This document shows, in pieces, positions 1 to 13,782 of a stretch of 64,000 nucleotides of DNA. Positions within the stretch are counted from its first letter, which is position 1; every line of letters begins with the position of its first letter. A model generated the notes under the pieces. That model was not told where the DNA came from. It did not search any database and saw only the letters and a program-made list of their open reading frames with translations. The DNA is from Metridium senile (taxonomy: Eukaryota > Cnidaria > Anthozoa > Actiniaria > Metridiidae): contig CATKSA010000159.1 in the NCBI GenBank assembly GCA_949775045.1, positions 46,301 through 110,300 on the forward strand, written 5' to 3'. The position numbers and the translations under genes were made by a program.

Positions 1-3000
1 GACCTGCAGGTCTACAGTATAATATAATTCATTCATTACCTGCAATGATTCAACACGTCGTACGGCATGCAACTGCACTGTACTGTCGTGAACACCAATT
101 GACGCTGAAAAGCAATTTAAGCAAAGTTAAAATCCAAGCTGTCAAACACTGCCACTGCAAGCAGTTCTAATGGCCCACACCTCCAAGGCAAGGCCGCAAT
201 TGCACGCTGAAGTCCTGTGCACAGCCCCAGACGTGAGAGTTTAAAACATTCTGAAACAGTCCATTTTAGCATTTAGTCAATTGATTAACTAGGGCCAATT
301 GATCACAGATCGCTCTGTTTTCCAATTCCCCACAGCTAGTTCAAACAGAAAAAAACAAACCATACAGACTGCACTATACATAGAGAAACTTTGACATCAT
401 AATCATTACTAAACAGACCTGCAGGTCTACAGTATAATATAATTCATTCATTACCTGCAATGATTCAACACGTCGTACGGCATGCAACTGCACTGTACTG
501 TCGTGAACACCAATTGACGCTGAAAAGCAATTTAAGCAAAGTTAAAATCCAAGCTGTCAAACACTGCCACTGCAAGCAGTTCTAATGGCCCACACCTCCA
601 AGGCAAGGCCGCAATTGCACGCTGAAGTCCTGTGCACAGCCCCAGACGTGAGAGTTTAAAACATTCTGAAACAGTCCATTTTAGCATTTAGTCAATTGAT
701 TAACTAGGGCCAATTGATCACAGATCGCTCTGTTTTCCAATTCCCCACAGCTAGTTCAAACAGAAAAAAACAAACCATACAGACTGCACTATACATAGAG
801 AAACTTTGACATCATAATCATTACTAAACAGACCTGCAGGTCTACAGTATAATATAATTCATTCATTACCTGCAATGATTCAACACGTCGTACGGCATGC
901 AACTGCACTGTACTGTCGTGAACACCAATTGACGCTGAAAAGCAATTTAAGCAAAGTTAAAATCCAAGCTGTCAAACACTGCCACTGCAAGCAGTTCTAA
1001 TGGCCCACACCTCCAAGGCAAGGCCGCAATTGCACGCTGAAGTCCTGTGCACAGCCCCAGACGTGAGAGTTTAAAACATTCTGAAACAGTCCATTTTAGC
1101 ATTTAGTCAATTGATTAACTAGGGCCAATTGATCACAGATCGCTCTGTTTTCCAATTCCCCACAGCTAGTTCAAACAGAAAAAACAAACCATACAGACTG
1201 CACTATACATAGAGAAACTTTGACATCATAATCATTACTAAGCAGACCTGCAGGTCTACAGTATAATATAATTCATTCATTACCTGCAATGATTCAACAC
1301 GTCGTACGGCATGCAACTGCACTGTACTGTCGTGAACACCAATTGACGCTGAAAAGCAATTTAAGCAAAGTTAAAATCCAAGCTGTCAAACACTGCCACT
1401 GCAAGCAGTTCTAATGGCCCACACCTCCAAGGCAAGGCCGCAATTGCACGCTGAAGTCCTGTGCACAGCCCCAGACGTGAGAGTTTAAAACATTCTGAAA
1501 CAGTCCATTTTAGCATTTAGTCAATTGATTAACTAGGGCCAATTGATCACAGATCGCTCTGTTTTCCAATTCCCCACAGCTAGTTCAAACAGAAAAAACA
1601 AACCATACAGACTGCACTATACATAGAGAAACTTTGACATCATAATCATTACTAAACAGACCTGCAGGTCTACAGTATAATATAATTCATTCATTACCTG
1701 CAATGATTCAACACGTCGTACGGCATGCAACTGCACTGTACTGTCGTGAACACCAATTGACGCTGAAAAGCAATTTAAGCAAAGTTAAAATCCAAGCTGT
1801 CAAACACTGCCACTGCAAGCAGTTCTAATGGCCCACACCTCCAAGGCAAGGCCGCAATTGCACGCTGAAGTCCTGTGCACAGCCCCAGACGTGAGAGTTT
1901 AAAACATTCTGAAACAGTCCATTTTAGCATTTAGTCAATTGATTAACTAGGGCCAATTGATCACAGATCGCTCTGTTTTCCAATTCCCCACAGCTAGTTC
2001 AAACAGAAAAAACAAACCATACAGACTGCACTATACATAGAGAAACTTTGACATCATAATCATTACTAAACAGACCTGCAGGTCTACAGTATAATATAAT
2101 TCATTCATTACCTGCAATGATTCAACACGTCGTACGGCATGCAACTGCACTGTACTGTCGTGAACACCAATTGACGCTGAAAAGCAATTTAAGCAAAGTT
2201 AAAATCCAAGCTGTCAAACACTGCCACTGCAAGCAGTTCTAATGGCCCACACCTCCAAGGCAAGGCCGCAATTGCACGCTGAAGTCCTGTGCACAGCCCC
2301 AGACGTGAGAGTTTAAAACATTCTGAAACAGTCCATTTTAGCATTTAGTCAATTGATTAACTAGGGCCAATTGATCACAGATCGCTCTGTTTTCCAATTC
2401 CCCACAGCTAGTTCAAACAGAAAAAAACAAACCATACAGACTGCACTATACATAGAGAAACTTTGACATCATAATCATTACTAAACAGACCTGCAGGTCT
2501 ACAGTATAATATAATTCATTCATTACCTGCAATGATTCAACACGTCGTACGGCATGCAACTGCACTGTACTGTCGTGAACACCAATTGACGCTGAAAAGC
2601 AATTTAAGCAAAGTTAAAATCCAAGCTGTCAAACACTGCCACTGCAAGCAGTTCTAATGGCCCACACCTCCAAGGCAAGGCCGCAATTGCACGCTGAAGT
2701 CCTGTGCACAGCCCCAGACGTGAGAGTTTAAAACATTCTGAAACAGTCCATTTTAGCATTTAGTCAATTGATTAACTAGGGCCAATTGATCACAGATCGC
2801 TCTGTTTTCCAATTCCCCACAGCTAGTTCAAACAGAAAAAACAAACCATACAGACTGCACTATACATAGAGAAACTTTGACATCATAATCATTACTAAAC
2901 AGACCTGCAGGTCTACAGTATAATATAATTCATTCATTACCTGCAATGATTCAACACGTCGTACGGCATGCAACTGCACTGTACTGTCGTGAACACCAAT

Positions 3001-6000
3001 TGACGCTGAAAAGCAATTTAAGCAAAGTTAAAATCCAAGCTGTCAAACACTGCCACTGCAAGCAGTTCTAATGGCCCACACCTCCAAGGCAAGGCCGCAA
3101 TTGCACGCTGAAGTCCTGTGCACAGCCCCAGACGTGAGAGTTTAAAACATTCTGAAACAGTCCATTTTAGCATTTAGTCAATTGATTAACTAGGGCCAAT
3201 TGATCACAGATCGCTCTGTTTTCCAATTCCCCACAGCTAGTTCAAACAGAAAAAAACAAACCATACAGACTGCACTATACATAGAGAAACTTTGACATCA
3301 TAATCATTACTAAACAGACCTGCAGGTCTACAGTATAATATAATTCATTCATTACCTGCAATGATTCAACACGTCGTACGGCATGCAACTGCACTGTACT
3401 GTCGTGAACACCAATTGACGCTGAAAAGCAATTTAAGCAAAGTTAAAATCCAAGCTGTCAAACACTGCCACTGCAAGCAGTTCTAATGGCCCACACCTCC
3501 AAGGCAAGGCCGCAATTGCACGCTGAAGTCCTGTGCACAGCCCCAGACGTGAGAGTTTAAAACATTCTGAAACAGTCCATTTTAGCATTTAGTCAATTGA
3601 TTAACTAGGGCCAATTGATCACAGATCGCTCTGTTTTCCAATTCCCCACAGCTAGTTCAAACAGAAAAAACAAACCATACAGACTGCACTATACATAGAG
3701 AAACTTTGACATCATAATCATTACTAAACAGACCTGCAGGTCTACAGTATAATATAATTCATTCATTACCTGCAATGATTCAACACGTCGTATGGCATGC
3801 AACTGCACTGTACTGTCGTGAACACCAATTGACGCTGAAAAGCAATTTAAGCAAAGTTAAAATCCAAGCTGTCAAACACTGCCACTGCAAGCAGTTCTAA
3901 TGGCCCACACCTCCAAGGCAAGGCCGCAATTGCACGCTGAAGTCCTGTGCACAGCCCCAGACGTGAGAGTTTAAAACATTCTGAAACAGTCCATTTTAGC
4001 ATTTAGTCAATTGATTAACTAGGGCCAATTGATCACAGATCGCTCTGTTTTCCAATTCCCCACAGCTAGTTCAAACAGAAAAAACAAACCATACAGACTG
4101 CACTATACATAGAGAAACTTTGACATCATAATCATTACTAAGCAGACCTGCAGGTCTACAGTATAATATAATTCATTCATTACCTGCAATGATTCAACAC
4201 GTCGTACGGCATGCAAATGCACTGTACTGTCGTGAACACCAATTGACGCTGAAAAGCAATTTAAGCAAAGTTAAAATCCAAGCTGTCAAACACTGCCACT
4301 GCAAGCAGTTCTAATGGCCCACACCTCCAAGGCAAGGCCGCAATTGCACGCTGAAGTCCTGTGCACAGCCCCAGACGTGAGAGTTTAAAACATTCTGAAA
4401 CAGTCCATTTTAGCATTTAGTCAATTGATTAACTAGGGCCAATTGATCACAGATCGCTCTGTTTTCCAATTCCCCACAGCTAGTTCAAACAGAAAAAACA
4501 AACCATACAGACTGCACTATACATAGAGAAACTTTGACATCATAATCATTACTAAGCAGACCTGCAGGTCTACAGTATAATATAATTCATTCATTACCTG
4601 CAATGATTCAACACGTCGTACGGCATGCAACTGCACTGTACTGTCGTGAACACCAATTGACGCTGAAAAGCAATTTAAGCAAAGTTAAAATCCAAGCTGT
4701 CAAACACTGCCACTGCAAGCAGTTCTAATGGCCCACACCTCCAAGGCAAGGCCGCAATTGCACGCTGAAGTCCTGTGCACAGCCCCAGACGTGAGAGTTT
4801 AAAACATTCTGAAACAGTCCATTTTAGCATTTAGTCAATTGATTAACTAGGGCCAATTGATCACAGATCGCTCTGTTTTCCAATTCCCCACAGCTAGTTC
4901 AAACAGAAAAAACAAACCATACAGACTGCACTATACATAGAGAAACTTTGACATCATAATCATTACTAAACAGACCTGCAGGTCTACAGTATAATATAAT
5001 TCATTCATTACCTGCAATGATTCAACACGTCGTACGGCATGCAACTGCACTGTACTGTCGTGAACACCAATTGACGCTGAAAAGCAATTTAAGCAAAGTT
5101 AAAATCCAAGCTGTCAAACACTGCCACTGCAAGCAGTTCTAATGGCCCACACCTCCAAGGCAAGGCCGCAATTGCACGCTGAAGTCCTGTGCACAGCCCC
5201 AGACGTGAGAGTTTAAAACATTCTGAAACAGTCCATTTTAGCATTTAGTCAATTGATTAACTAGGGCCAATTGATCACAGATCGCTCTGTTTTCCAATTC
5301 CCCACAGCTAGTTCAAACAGAAAAAACAAACCATACAGACTGCACTATACATAGAGAAACTTTGACATCATAATCATTACTAAACAGACCTGCAGGTCTA
5401 CAGTATAATATAATTCATTCATTACCTGCAATGATTCAACACGTCGTACGGCATGCAACTGCACTGTACTGTCGTGAACACCAATTGACGCTGAAAAGCA
5501 ATTTAAGCAAAGTTAAAATCCAAGCTGTCAAACACTGCCACTGCAAGCAGTTCTAATGGCCCACACCTCCAAGGCAAGGCCGCAATTGCACGCTGAAGTC
5601 CTGTGCACAGCCCCAGACGTGAGAGTTTAAAACATTCTGAAACAGTCCAGTTTAGCATTTAGTCAATTGATTAACTAGGGCCAATTGATCACAGATCGCT
5701 CTGTTTTCCAATTCCCCACAGCTAGTTCAAACAGAAAAAAACAAACCATACAGACTGCACTATACATAGAGAAACTTTGACATCATAATCATTACTAAAC
5801 AGACCTGCAGGTCTACAGTATAATATAATTCATTCATTACCTGCAATGATTCAACACGTCGTACGGCATGCAACTGCACTGTACTGTCGTGAACACCAAT
5901 TGACGCTGAAAAGCAATTTAAGCAAAGTTAAAATCCAAGCTGTCAAACACTGCCACTGCAAGCAGTTCTAATGGCCCACACCTCCAAGGCAAGGCCGCAA

Positions 6001-9000
6001 TTGCACGCTGAAGTCCTGTGCACAGCCCCAGACGTGAGAGTTTAAAACATTCTGAAACAGTCCATTTTAGCATTTAGTCAATTGATTAACTAGGGCCAAT
6101 TGATCACAGATCGCTCTGTTTTCCAATTCCCCACAGCTAGTTCAAACAGAAAAAACAAACCATACAGACTGCACTATACATAGAGAAACTTTGACATCAT
6201 AATCATTACTAAACAGACCTGCAGGTCTACAGTATAATATAATTCATTCATTACCTGCAATGATTCAACACGTCGTACGGCATGCAACTGCACTGTACTG
6301 TCGTGAACACCAATTGACGCTGAAAAGCAATTTAAGCAAAGTTAAAATCCAAGCTGTCAAACACTGCCACTGCAAGCAGTTCTAATGGCCCACACCTCCA
6401 AGGCAAGGCCGCAATTGCACGCTGAAGTCCTGTGCACAGCCCCAGACGTGAGAGTTTAAAACATTCTGAAACAGTCCATTTTAGCATTTAGTCAATTGAT
6501 TAACTAGGGCCAATTGATCACAGATCGCTCTGTTTTCCAATTCCCCACAGCTAGTTCAAACAGAAAAAACAAACCATACAGACTGCACTATACATAGAGA
6601 AACTTTGACATCATAATCATTACTAAACAGACCTGCAGGTCTACAGTATAATATAATTCATTCATTACCTGCAATGATTCAACACGTCGTACGGCATGCA
6701 ACTGCACTGTACTGTCGTGAACACCAATTGACGCTGAAAAGCAATTTAAGCAAAGTTAAAATCCAAGCTGTCAAACACTGCCACTGCAAGCAGTTCTAAT
6801 GGCCCACACCTCCAAGGCAAGGCCGCAATTGCACGCTGAAGTCCTGTGCACAGCCCCAGACGTGAGAGTTTAAAACATTCTGAAACAGTCCATTTTAGCA
6901 TTTAGTCAATTGATTAACTAGGGCCAATTGATCACAGATCGCTCTGTTTTCCAATTCCCCACAGCTAGTTCAAACAGAAAAAAACAAACCATACAGACTG
7001 CACTATACATAGAGAAACTTTGACATCATAATCATTACTAAACAGACCTGCAGGTCTACAGTATAATATAATTCATTCATTACCTGCAATGATTCAACAC
7101 GTCGTACGGCATGCAACTGCACTGTACTGTCGTGAACACCAATTGACGCTGAAAAGCAATTTAAGCAAAGTTAAAATCCAAGCTGTCAAACACTGCCACT
7201 GCAAGCAGTTCTAATGGCCCACACCTCCAAGGCAAGGCCGCAATTGCACGCTGAAGTCCTGTGCACAGCCCCAGACGTGAGAGTTTAAAACATTCTGAAA
7301 CAGTCCATTTTAGCATTTAGTCAATTGATTAACTAGGGCCAATTGATCACAGATCGCTCTGTTTTCCAATTCCCCACAGCTAGTTCAAACAGAAAAAACA
7401 AACCATACAGACTGCACTATACATAGAGAAACTTTGACATCATAATCATTACTAAACAGACCTGCAGGTCTACAGTATAATATAATTCATTCATTACCTG
7501 CAATGATTCAACACGTCGTACGGCATGCAACTGCACTGTACTGTCGTGAACACCAATTGACGCTGAAAAGCAATTTAAGCAAAGTTAAAATCCAAGCTGT
7601 CAAACACTGCCACTGCAAGCAGTTCTAATGGCCCACACCTCCAAGGCAAGGCCGCAATTGCACGCTGAAGTCCTGTGCACAGCCCCAGACGTGAGAGTTT
7701 AAAACATTCTGAAACAGTCCATTTTAGCATTTAGTCAATTGATTAACTAGGGCCAATTGATCACAGATCGCTCTGTTTTCCAATTCCCCACAGCTAGTTC
7801 AAACAGAAAAAAACAAACCATACAGACTGCACTATACATAGAGAAACTTTGACATCATAATCATTACTAAACAGACCTGCAGGTCTACAGTATAATATAA
7901 TTCATTCATTACCTGCAATGATTCAACACGTCGTACGGCATGCAACTGCACTGTACTGTCGTGAACACCAATTGACGCTGAAAAGCAATTTAAGCAAAGT
8001 TAAAATCCAAGCTGTCAAACACTGCCACTGCAAGCAGTTCTAATGGCCCACACCTCCAAGGCAAGGCCGCAATTGCACGCTGAAGTCCTGTGCACAGCCC
8101 CAGACGTGAGAGTTTAAAACATTCTGAAACAGTCCATTTTAGCATTTAGTCAATTGATTAACTAGGGCCAATTGATCACAGATCGCTCTGTTTTCCAATT
8201 CCCCACAGCTAGTTCAAACAGAAAAAACAAACCATACAGACTGCACTATACATAGAGAAACTTTGACATCATAATCATTACTAAACAGACCTGCAGGTCT
8301 ACAGTATAATATAATTCATTCATTACCTGCAATGATTCAACACGTCGTATGGCATGCAACTGCACTGTACTGTCGTGAACACCAATTGACGCTGAAAAGC
8401 AATTTAAGCAAAGTTAAAATCCAAGCTGTCAAACACTGCCACTGCAAGCAGTTCTAATGGCCCACACCTCCAAGGCAAGGCCGCAATTGCACGCTGAAGT
8501 CCTGTGCACAGCCCCAGACGTGAGAGTTTAAAACATTCTGAAACAGTCCATTTTAGCATTTAGTCAATTGATTAACTAGGGCCAATTGATCACAGATCGC
8601 TCTGTTTTCCAATTCCCCACAGCTAGTTCAAACAGAAAAAACAAACCATACAGACTGCACTATACATAGAGAAACTTTGACATCATAATCATTACTAAGC
8701 AGACCTGCAGGTCTACAGTATAATATAATTCATTCATTACCTGCAATGATTCAACACGTCGTACGGCATGCAAATGCACTGTACTGTCGTGAACACCAAT
8801 TGACGCTGAAAAGCAATTTAAGCAAAGTTAAAATCCAAGCTGTCAAACACTGCCACTGCAAGCAGTTCTAATGGCCCACACCTCCAAGGCAAGGCCGCAA
8901 TTGCACGCTGAAGTCCTGTGCACAGCCCCAGACGTGAGAGTTTAAAACATTCTGAAACAGTCCATTTTAGCATTTAGTCAATTGATTAACTAGGGCCAAT

Positions 9001-12000
9001 TGATCACAGATCGCTCTGTTTTCCAATTCCCCACAGCTAGTTCAAACAGAAAAAACAAACCATACAGACTGCACTATACATAGAGAAACTTTGACATCAT
9101 AATCATTACTAAGCAGACCTGCAGGTCTACAGTATAATATAATTCATTCATTACCTGCAATGATTCAACACGTCGTACGGCATGCAACTGCACTGTACTG
9201 TCGTGAACACCAATTGACGCTGAAAAGCAATTTAAGCAAAGTTAAAATCCAAGCTGTCAAACACTGCCACTGCAAGCAGTTCTAATGGCCCACACCTCCA
9301 AGGCAAGGCCGCAATTGCACGCTGAAGTCCTGTGCACAGCCCCAGACGTGAGAGTTTAAAACATTCTGAAACAGTCCATTTTAGCATTTAGTCAATTGAT
9401 TAACTAGGGCCAATTGATCACAGATCGCTCTGTTTTCCAATTCCCCACAGCTAGTTCAAACAGAAAAAACAAACCATACAGACTGCACTATACATAGAGA
9501 AACTTTGACATCATAATCATTACTAAACAGACCTGCAGGTCTACAGTATAATATAATTCATTCATTACCTGCAATGATTCAACACGTCGTACGGCATGCA
9601 ACTGCACTGTACTGTCGTGAACACCAATTGACGCTGAAAAGCAATTTAAGCAAAGTTAAAATCCAAGCTGTCAAACACTGCCACTGCAAGCAGTTCTAAT
9701 GGCCCACACCTCCAAGGCAAGGCCGCAATTGCACGCTGAAGTCCTGTGCACAGCCCCAGACGTGAGAGTTTAAAACATTCTGAAACAGTCCATTTTAGCA
9801 TTTAGTCAATTGATTAACTAGGGCCAATTGATCACAGATCGCTCTGTTTTCCAATTCCCCACAGCTAGTTCAAACAGAAAAAACAAACCATACAGACTGC
9901 ACTATACATAGAGAAACTTTGACATCATAATCATTACTAAACAGACCTGCAGGTCTACAGTATAATATAATTCATTCATTACCTGCAATGATTCAACACG
10001 TCGTACGGCATGCAACTGCACTGTACTGTCGTGAACACCAATTGACGCTGAAAAGCAATTTAAGCAAAGTTAAAATCCAAGCTGTCAAACACTGCCACTG
10101 CAAGCAGTTCTAATGGCCCACACCTCCAAGGCAAGGCCGCAATTGCACGCTGAAGTCCTGTGCACAGCCCCAGACGTGAGAGTTTAAAACATTCTGAAAC
10201 AGTCCATTTTAGCATTTAGTCAATTGATTAACTAGGGCCAATTGATCACAGATCGCTCTGTTTTCCAATTCCCCACAGCTAGTTCAAACAGAAAAAAACA
10301 AACCATACAGACTGCACTATACATAGAGAAACTTTGACATCATAATCATTACTAAACAGACCTGCAGGTCTACAGTATAATATAATTCATTCATTACCTG
10401 CAATGATTCAACACGTCGTACGGCATGCAACTGCACTGTACTGTCGTGAACACCAATTGACGCTGAAAAGCAATTTAAGCAAAGTTAAAATCCAAGCTGT
10501 CAAACACTGCCACTGCAAGCAGTTCTAATGGCCCACACCTCCAAGGCAAGGCCGCAATTGCACGCTGAAGTCCTGTGCACAGCCCCAGACGTGAGAGTTT
10601 AAAACATTCTGAAACAGTCCATTTTAGCATTTAGTCAATTGATTAACTAGGGCCAATTGATCACAGATCGCTCTGTTTTCCAATTCCCCACAGCTAGTTC
10701 AAACAGAAAAAACAAACCATACAGACTGCACTATACATAGAGAAACTTTGACATCATAATCATTACTAAACAGACCTGCAGGTCTACAGTATAATATAAT
10801 TCATTCATTACCTGCAATGATTCAACACGTCGTACGGCATGCAACTGCACTGTACTGTCGTGAACACCAATTGACGCTGAAAAGCAATTTAAGCAAAGTT
10901 AAAATCCAAGCTGTCAAACACTGCCACTGCAAGCAGTTCTAATGGCCCACACCTCCAAGGCAATGCCGCAATTGCACGCTGAAGTCCTGTGCACAGCCCC
11001 AGACGTGAGAGTTTAAAACATTCTGAAACAGTCCATTTTAGCATTTAGTCAATTGATTAACTAGGGCCAATTGATCACAGATCGCTCTGTTTTCCAATTC
11101 CCCACAGCTAGTTCAAACAGAAAAAACAAACCATACAGACTGCACTATACATAGAGAAACTTTGACATCATAATCATTACTAAACAGACCTGCAGGTCTA
11201 CAGTATAATATAATTCATTCATTACCTGCAATGATTCAACACGTCGTACGGCATGCAACTGCACTGTACTGTCGTGAACACCAATTGACGCTGAAAAGCA
11301 ATTTAAGCAAAGTTAAAATCCAAGCTGTCAAACACTGCCACTGCAAGCAGTTCTAATGGCCCACACCTCCAAGGCAAGGCCGCAATTGCACGCTGAAGTC
11401 CTGTGCACAGCCCCAGACGTGAGAGTTTAAAACATTCTGAAACAGTCCATTTTAGCATTTAGTCAATTGATTAACTAGGGCCAATTGATCACAGATCGCT
11501 CTGTTTTCCAATTCCCCACAGCTAGTTCAAACAGAAAAAAACAAACCATACAGACTGCACTATACATAGAGAAACTTTGACATCATAATCATTACTAAAC
11601 AGACCTGCAGGTCTACAGTATAATATAATTCATTCATTACCTGCAATGATTCAACACGTCGTACGGCATGCAACTGCACTGTACTGTCGTGAACACCAAT
11701 TGACGCTGAAAAGCAATTTAAGCAAAGTTAAAATCCAAGCTGTCAAACACTGCCACTGCAAGCAGTTCTAATGGCCCACACCTCCAAGGCAAGGCCGCAA
11801 TTGCACGCTGAAGTCCTGTGCACAGCCCCAGACGTGAGAGTTTAAAACATTCTGAAACAGTCCATTTTAGCATTTAGTCAATTGATTAACTAGGGCCAAT
11901 TGATCACAGATCGCTCTGTTTTCCAATTCCCCACAGCTAGTTCAAACAGAAAAAACAAACCATACAGACTGCACTATACATAGAGAAACTTTGACATCAT

Positions 12001-12076
12001 AATCATTACTAAACAGACCTGCAGGTCTACAGTATAATATAATTCATTCATTACCTGCAATGATTCAACACGTCGT
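1..12076. repeat. Satellite array 1, 414/415-bp monomer, about 29 copies
   Basis: Head-to-tail monomers start at 1, 416, 831, 1245 and so on to 12016, which gives 29 full units (mean 414.3 bp) plus a 61-bp partial unit. Each monomer starts with the 12-bp palindrome GACCTGCAGGTC. Units are nearly identical. Most length variation is a 6-A versus 7-A run about 70 bp before the monomer end. Rare substitutions mark single units (3791, 4216, 5650, 10964). No coding potential is seen. The array continues off the left edge of the window. The high identity implies recent homogenisation or expansion. Confidence 0.98.
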
Positions 12077-12345
12077 GCCAAAACAAAAATACAGACTGCA
12101 CTATATCATAATTATTACTAAACAGAACTAGCTGTCTACAGTATAATATCCATTAATCACAGTGATCCTTACCTGCCGTATATGCTTAAACACGTGCCAT
12201 TTATACGGCATGCGACTGGCCAAACCCATTGACGCTGCAAGCAAAAGACAAGTTAAAATCAGAGCTGGCCACTTTGAACCAGCTAGTTGTCGAATATATG
12301 TATAAACAAACATGCAGTTCAAAATTGATCATACTGTAAGATTCT
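12077..12345. repeat. Diverged satellite monomer at right edge of array 1
   Basis: After a sharp break at 12076 the sequence still resembles the monomer in pieces (the segments with ACAGACTGCACTATA, TCTACAGTATAATAT, ACGGCATGC and TTGACGCTG keep the satellite order) but with many substitutions and indels. A diverged edge unit beside a homogenised core is usual for satellite arrays. The same edge, with the same break point, recurs at 59602. Confidence 0.85.
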
Positions 12346-12845
12346 CATTATGTGAATTAACTAGTGTTGGACATCATCACGTTCAACTAATATATATTAT
12401 ATTATATATTAGAACATAAAATATTTTCTAACGTAATTCCATTACACTAGAACACATTATATAAAATAGGAATTGGCATTCCGTTTATTGACAATTCTTG
12501 TAGATCAAGTTAATGAAACACTTTTACAAGTTACACAACGTGTGTGAGCAGAGAGATACCTTCGAGTATATACTTTAACAAACTAACCGTATTTATACAA
12601 AATACATACTAAATAGACTTGGAATCTAAATGCTTACCTGAATTCAAGCATGTCCGCCATCTTGGCATTCCACGAACATCGATATATTTAGTATTTCCAG
12701 CTTACTAACTATACAATTCACATTGATATTAATAACTTCCAATGATAAAGGACGATAAAGTATCAGGTCACATATTTGCTGTTAAAAAATTTTTGCAAAG
12801 AAACCGTGACGGTACGATCAAACACACTGAACCCAACGTGTTATT
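12346..12845. other. AT-rich single-copy-like region upstream of the host gene
   Basis: About 500 bp with no open frame of note. It holds a near-palindromic AT tract around 12389-12414. On the minus strand is the motif AAGATGGCGGAC (12652-12663), followed on that strand by a good splice donor (CAG|GTAAGC, exon end near 12638). That arrangement would suit a short first exon of a leftward gene, but no downstream exon is visible. The whole stretch is repeated at about 59870-60370. Confidence 0.5.
12652..12663 (-). promoter_or_regulatory. YY1-like AAGATGGCGG motif with start codon
   Basis: Minus-strand AAGATGGCGGAC matches the YY1 core often found at animal transcription or translation starts. 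The ATG at 12660-12658 opens seven codons plus two bases before the donor at 12638. This may be a divergent promoter shared with the rightward nuclease-like gene. The motif is known from other animals; its use here is inference. Confidence 0.3.
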
Positions 12846-13276
12846 GTTTTACACAGGGTTCCCGAATGGAATTATGGTATAATTTCATCTTGGAATTGTG
12901 GGTAATTACAGACTACTTGTTTTACACAGGGTTCCCTAATGGAATTATGGTATAATTTCATCTTGGAATTGTGGGTAATTACAGACTACTTGTTTTACAC
13001 AGGGTTCCCTAATGGAATTATGGTATAATTTCATCTTGGAATTCTGGGTAATTGCAGACTACTTGTTTTACACAGGGTTCCCGAATGGAATTATGGTATA
13101 ATTTCATCTTGGAATTGTGGGTAATTACAGACTACTTGTTTTACACAGGGTTCCCTAATGGAATTATGGTATAATTTCATCTTGGAATTCTGGGTAATTG
13201 CAGACTACTTGTTTTACACAGGGTTCCCGAATGGAATTATGGTATAATTTCATCTTGGAATTCTGGGTAATTGCAG
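12846..13276. repeat. 73-bp minisatellite, 6 copies
   Basis: Units start at 12846, 12919, 12992, 13065, 13138 and 13211 with exact 73-bp spacing. Each begins GTTTTACACAGGGTTCC and ends GGGTAATT(A/G)CAGACTACTT. Units differ at a few sites (CCC/CCT, GTGGG/CTGGG). It lies just upstream of the first coding exon. The paralogous region at 60371 has 9 units. Confidence 0.97.
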
Positions 13277-13349
13277 AACAATAGCTCTACAATAATCTAG
13301 GTAGTTGACTACGCAGATGAGAGTGAAAAACGAGGAAAAAAAACAAGCT

Positions 13350-13472
13350 TATTGAATCATTTCATTTCAGTACTAACGCTTTCACTTTCAGATAGAATCC
13401 GAACGAGGACAACACACAATCTATTGAATCATTTCTTTTTGTACTAACGCTTTACTTTCAGATAGAATCCGA
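13350..13472 (+). repeat. Duplicated splice-acceptor segment
   Basis: A segment of about 52 bp starting TATTGAATCATTTC and ending with a pyrimidine-rich acceptor (TTTCAG|ATAGAATCCGA) occurs at 13350-13402 and again at 13422-13472. Both copies end in a usable AG. The second directly precedes the ATG at 13474. The pair may give two alternative acceptors for the first coding exon. It is present unchanged in the second gene copy near 61090-61210. Confidence 0.75.
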
Positions 13473-13473
13473 C

Positions 13474-13520
13474 ATGGAGTTTGTGAATTCGTCGAGTAAA
13501 GATTGTCCATTTTTGGTTGA
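13474..13520 (+). pseudogene. First coding exon of nuclease-like gene, interrupted by Polinton
   Basis: The ATG at 13474 follows a good splice acceptor (TTTACTTTCAG at 13461). The exon encodes 16 residues (MEFVNSSSKDCPFLVE) before a donor GAG|GTAAGT in the uninterrupted paralogue at 61211-61258. In this copy the Polinton starts within the GAG codon, so the donor now lies 14.3 kb away, at 27872/27873 on the far side of the element. This copy can make its normal transcript only if the whole Polinton is removed from the RNA. Exon phase 0 matches the exon starting at 29174. Exon structure is inferred from splice signals and frame, not transcripts. Confidence 0.7.
13515..13519. repeat. Left target-site duplication of the Polinton
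   Basis: GGTTG precedes the left TIR and recurs at 27866-27870 after the right TIR. The empty site at 61252-61256 holds it once. Because flanking and terminal bases coincide, TGGTTG or GGTTGA (6 bp, the usual Polinton size) fits equally well. Confidence 0.9.
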
Positions 13521-13782
13521 GTAGTTGCATTTTGGCGCCACTGGGACAAATTGAAAATCACACGAAGACAAATTGAAATCATAGAGCATCCAACGTCAAA
13601 TATTTTTACACCCACCCCTCCCTATTAAATTAGCGATACCTGACCCTAACCTAAAAAATTGAAAACGGCTTAAAGAATTAGATATTATAATATAAAATGG
13701 AGAAACAATCAGCGAAACGACGCGAGCTTTTTCAAAGACGTCAAAGTCAACTACGCAGTCGAATCATCAGAGGATTGGAACC
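13520..13782 (+). repeat. Left terminal inverted repeat (263 bp)
   Basis: It matches the reverse complement of 27603-27865 base for base. It starts AGTAGTTGCATTTTGGCG, with the AG start typical of Polintons. After 13782 the two ends drift apart but stay alignable to about 13846. The repeat contains the promoter-like motif at 13670, the polymerase start codon at 13697 and its first 28 codons. Confidence 0.98.
13670..13679 (+). promoter_or_regulatory. Core promoter-like motif TTAAAGAATT before polymerase
   Basis: TTAAAGAATT lies 27 nt before the polymerase ATG and is a member of the TTTAAAGATT-like family found before most genes of this element. It lies inside the TIR, so an identical copy drives the right-end gene. 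Confidence 0.5.

Noticed and set aside
12128..12322. 64-codon minus-strand frame (and its copy at 59653-59847)
   Set aside because: It lies in a diverged satellite monomer; there is no domain or regulatory context.
12846..13276. CRISPR-like regular repeat array
   Set aside because: Units are contiguous 73-bp repeats without unique spacers, in a eukaryotic context: a minisatellite.
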